From contig CAJOHE010000007.1 of the NCBI GenBank assembly GCA_905234495.1, positions 77,146 through 141,145 of the forward strand: DNA of 64,000 nucleotides, read 5' to 3'. Numbering within the stretch: the first letter of the stretch is position 1; every line of letters starts with the position of its first letter. Positions 62,233 through 64,000 of this stretch are shown piece by piece. Below the pieces are notes generated by a model that worked only from the letters and a program-made list of their open reading frames with translations, had not been told where the DNA came from and made no database searches. The DNA comes from an uncultured Eubacterium sp. (GTDB lineage: Bacteria > Bacillota > Clostridia > Oscillospirales > Acutalibacteraceae). The translations under genes and the position numbers were made by a program.

Positions 62233-62922
62233 TCATCTCCTTTCATCGTCAATTAGATATATTGAATTAACACCGTATCTTTTAATAGCGACGGCATTGC
62301 ATATTAAGCTGAATTCTCTTTGGGAAATTGTACTCCAGTCAGCCAAATCCTCAATCGTGATATATTTAGTACCGAGATATAAGTCTTTGGCTGCACAGAA
62401 CAGGGTGTACCCGTAATTGTTTGAATTGTGCAGTCTTATTCTCTCAAGCGGAATATCGCTATACTGCAGTCTTGACCAACATTGATTCCAGACAAGTCTG
62501 TCTGCCGTTAAAAGATACACGGCTGCCACAAATGCTTTGTGCTTTTTGTTAATACCTTTAAGGGTTCTTTCAAATCTTTCCTGATGTGATTTGCTGTTGA
62601 ATTTAATGTCCATTTCTTTTGACTCCTTTATAAAGATAGTTACTCTGTTGTTTATTTCTGCGTTGTTAAGACCGTACAGCAGGTCGTCAAATACTTCTTT
62701 GAATTTTGCATCTCCTGATTCAACTCGTTCCTCAATGAAGGGACATTGTATTTGACTGCATCCTGACTTGGGTCTCCAGTAAAGACAATTTATACATTTG
62801 CAATCACCCTTTTGGTATGTAATATGACTTGGATGATACATCCCGCCGCCTCTTTGTGAAGGATATCTCGGCAGTCGCATAAATCTGTCATAATTAAAAT
62901 ATTTCTTTGCTTTCTTATTCAT
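62233..62922 (-). CDS. Cys-rich plus DUF6075-like protein
   Basis: The 229-residue protein appears to join two parts. The N-terminal 60 residues hold a Cys cluster (GDCKCINCLYWRPKSGCSQ, then QCPF) able to bind zinc. The C-terminal part (about 105-229, FNSKSHQERFERTLKG and ALLYLLTADRL-like) resembles DUF6075 proteins, including EFSLICNAVAIKRYG near the end. The ATG at 62922 with AAAGGAAAA upstream is preferred and overlaps the pemK end by eight bases. The coupling to a toxin gene raises the possibility of an antitoxin role, without direct evidence. Confidence 0.6.
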   Translation of the reverse strand: MNKKAKKYFNYDRFMRLPRYPSQRGGGMYHPSHITYQKGDCKCINCLYWRPKSGCSQIQCPFIEERVESGDAKFKEVFDDLLYGLNNAEINNRVTIFIKESKEMDIKFNSKSHQERFERTLKGINKKHKAFVAAVYLLTADRLVWNQCWSRLQYSDIPLERIRLHNSNNYGYTLFCAAKDLYLGTKYITIEDLADWSTISQREFSLICNAVAIKRYGVNSIYLIDDERR

Positions 62923-63277
62923 CAGTTTTCCTTTCGCTTTCCATAACACCTACACTTACGGAAAGAGCGTTATTAAGTTCTATCATTTCCTGTTCATCGA
63001 GTAATCCTATACGCTCCAGCAGTCTTGATTTGTCTATCGTCCTGAGCTGTTCGGCAAGAATAACCGATTTCTTCGGCAGGCTCTCGTTTTCAATGTGAAC
63101 ATGCGTAGGCATATTTGACTTTAATCTGCTGGTTATGGCTGCAACGATAGTGGTAGCGCTGTAAATATTTCCCATGTTATTCTGAACGATAACAACAGGA
63201 CGAATTCCTTTTTGTTCGCTGCCAACCGTTTTACCAAAATCGGCGGAGTAGATTTCGCCTCTGTTAATTAGATTCAT
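62915..63277 (-). CDS. PemK/MazF-family endoribonuclease toxin
   Basis: The 120-residue protein has the PemK/MazF fold pattern: INRGEIYSADFG, GSEQKGIRPVVIVQNN, TTIVAAITS, THVHIENESL and LAEQLRTIDKSRL. Such enzymes cut mRNA at short sequences when their antitoxin is lost. No typical antitoxin gene is found upstream; instead a gene-free, hairpin-rich stretch of 387 bases precedes it. The downstream gene overlaps it. It may stabilise the element or act outside a toxin-antitoxin pair. Confidence 0.88.
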   Translation of the reverse strand: MNLINRGEIYSADFGKTVGSEQKGIRPVVIVQNNMGNIYSATTIVAAITSRLKSNMPTHVHIENESLPKKSVILAEQLRTIDKSRLLERIGLLDEQEMIELNNALSVSVGVMESERKTDE

Positions 63278-63664
63278 AATTTACCTCTTATGTATATGGA
63301 TGCAGAGTTGCCCCTGCATCCGAGATTGATTGGTTGATTAAGTCATATTTGCCACGCATCCCTGACTTGTGGGGATATATCAAACCGGTGCTGATTGACA
63401 CCGTCATTGGAATTTCACCACTCCGATTATTACTCCGAGCCACATCTTGTGGAAGTATCATTATCCCTCGTAGCTTTTCTTCGCCGCCCTCTGTAATCAA
63501 CAGAGCTTATTCACGAGTAATGCCATGCATTCTATAGAAATGGGCTTGTCCCTTTTGGAACACTACGGGAACGTATTTGATATACCGTGTATTCAATTGT
63601 CCGTGAAAAGTGAATTAACCCCTTTCACTATTCAGGACATAGATTGAAGAAAAATGACGGTCAT
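63278..63664 (-). ncRNA. hairpin-rich intergenic region, possible structured RNA
   Basis: No convincing gene lies in these 387 bases. At least six stems can be drawn: 63298-63305 with 63314-63321, a CGGTG/CACCG pair near 63386-63402, CCACA/TGTGG near 63440-63452, CTCTGT/ACAGAG at 63489-63505, GTGAAAAG/CCTTTCAC, and an outer pair TTCAAT/ATTGAA with TGTCC/GGACA that encloses it (63592-63648). A direct repeat CTCCGA also occurs. The region may be a regulatory RNA, a long 5' leader of pemK, or an origin. Type and strand are inference. Confidence 0.35.
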
Positions 63665-64000
63665 TTACAAAAATTTTTTGAATTTTTTTCTTATTCTCAT
63701 CAGGCGATGGGATATAGCCGACTGATCTACGCCACACATTTGTGCATAATCTTTTACTTTCATTTTTTCGATTACAACCTTTTCAATTAGGTCTTTTTGA
63801 TCTGCCGTTAGTGATCGATATGTGTTTCGGATTTCTTTATTTTTATATTGACTCTTTAACTCGGCTTGTTGTTTAGATTCAATAATATCTCTGGTTTTGT
63901 CGATACAAGCAAAAGCCTGTCCCTCAAACCCCATTTGATTCAAAGAACAACAGTGGCGATGCTCTTTTTTGTCTTTTGAAGCAATTTCCGTGTCGCTACT
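63665..64000 (-). CDS. sigma-70 region 4-like regulator (start outside window)
   Basis: The reading frame is open from the stop at 63665 to the window edge, so the start lies beyond 64,000. Its visible part has a His/Cys-containing stretch HRHCCSLNQMGFEG, a helical linker, and a C-terminal sigma-70 region 4 helix-turn-helix: SLTADQKDLIEKVVIEKMKV and YAQMCGVDQSAISHRLMRI, ending in a basic tail. Region-4-only sigma-like proteins regulate transfer genes in Tn916-like elements. It may control the large minus-strand operon, or activate the region just downstream. Confidence 0.75.
   Translation of the reverse strand, partial: SSDTEIASKDKKEHRHCCSLNQMGFEGQAFACIDKTRDIIESKQQAELKSQYKNKEIRNTYRSLTADQKDLIEKVVIEKMKVKDYAQMCGVDQSAISHRLMRIRKKFKKFL

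Larger units (their letters stand above)
25539..64000 (-). mobile_element. integrative conjugative element, left end to window edge (incomplete)
   Basis: All genes from the integrase to the window edge belong to one conjugative element. It is anchored at a tRNA-Arg gene and encodes integrase/excisionase, VirD4, relaxase, VirB4, VirB6, a PrgI-like protein, a cell-wall hydrolase and a large set of accessory proteins. The order and families resemble Tn1549 and the C. difficile CTn elements. The base composition is clearly richer in AT than the chromosomal part. The exact left edge is uncertain (25409-25539), and the right edge lies beyond 64,000. A partial tRNA-Arg repeat is expected there. Confidence 0.9.

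Noticed and set aside
63288..63500. A 70-codon minus-strand ORF upstream of pemK as a possible antitoxin
   Set aside because: It has no ribosome binding site, no recognisable antitoxin domain, and coincides with the paired segments of the hairpin-rich region.
25539..64000. Antibiotic-resistance cargo in the ICE
   Set aside because: All ORFs were checked for familiar resistance families and none was recognised; the cargo is transfer, methylation, kinase/toxin-like and unknown genes.
25539..64000. Prophage instead of ICE
   Set aside because: No capsid, terminase, portal or tail genes; VirB4, VirD4, relaxase and VirB6-like proteins show a conjugative element.

Overview
The window is Gram-positive, Clostridia-type DNA, most likely from a gut Oscillospirales/Ruminococcaceae-like anaerobe. 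The evidence is strong AGGAGG-type ribosome binding sites, sigma-A promoters with 17-bp spacers, clostridial-style lipoproteins, and an integrative conjugative element (ICE) whose transfer genes resemble the Tn1549 / C. difficile CTn family. No species-level marker is present, so the taxonomy is inference.

Bases 1-25,314 are chromosomal housekeeping DNA, visibly richer in GC than what follows. In order: secA; a small lipoprotein gene divergent from a sugar-phosphate transferase gene; a GH2 beta-galactosidase; a radical SAM enzyme; a compact run of CorC-like exporter, pth, mfd, corA and a PfkB sugar kinase; tcdA; a metallophosphoesterase; a YcxB-like protein, a D-Ala-D-Ala dipeptidase and a large membrane protein on the minus strand; a lipoprotein; an AI-2E-type permease; a zinc-ribbon/InlB-repeat membrane protein; and a C_GCAxxG_C_C protein.

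At 25,323-25,580 a tRNA promoter is followed by a broken tRNA-Arg copy and then an intact tRNA-Arg(ACG). This is the left boundary of the ICE, which fills the rest of the window and runs off the right edge. An IS1182-type insertion sequence (25,772-27,376) sits inside the palindromic terminator downstream of the ICE integrase gene, flanked by a 20-bp palindromic duplication.

The ICE genes are almost all on the minus strand, so transcription runs from right to left. Integrase, excisionase and a winged-helix protein (27.4-29.2 kb) are followed by the VirD4 coupling protein, a Toprim protein, a HipA-like kinase, a MobL relaxase fused to Sel1 repeats, a ribbon-helix-helix accessory protein and a candidate oriT (29.3-36.7 kb). 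A block of small unknown proteins follows (36.7-41.5 kb). The mating machinery (41.5-49.1 kb) comprises a NlpC/P60 hydrolase, VirB4, sortase B, a PrgI-like protein, a VirB6-like protein and a VirB2-like pilin candidate. Next come a 1,413-residue thioester/VaFE surface adhesin with a sortase signal and a Thr-rich lipoprotein (49.1-54.1 kb). The last block (54.2-64 kb) carries SpoVG, YodL/DUF3846, DUF3849, AbrB, Dam, DUF3789, an ArdA/LPD-like protein, Dcm, DUF4314, PemK and a sigma-like regulator. It looks like an anti-restriction and establishment module.

The most unusual signals are: a recurrent acidic-then-hydrophobic C-terminal tail, often ending in Met or Gln, on about fifteen non-structural ICE proteins including the relaxase, which may be a transfer signal; a hairpin-rich intergenic region of about 390 bp upstream of pemK; a hairpin that hides the dam ribosome binding site; and the tRNA-Arg rearrangement at the ICE boundary. 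No antibiotic-resistance gene and no CRISPR array was seen.
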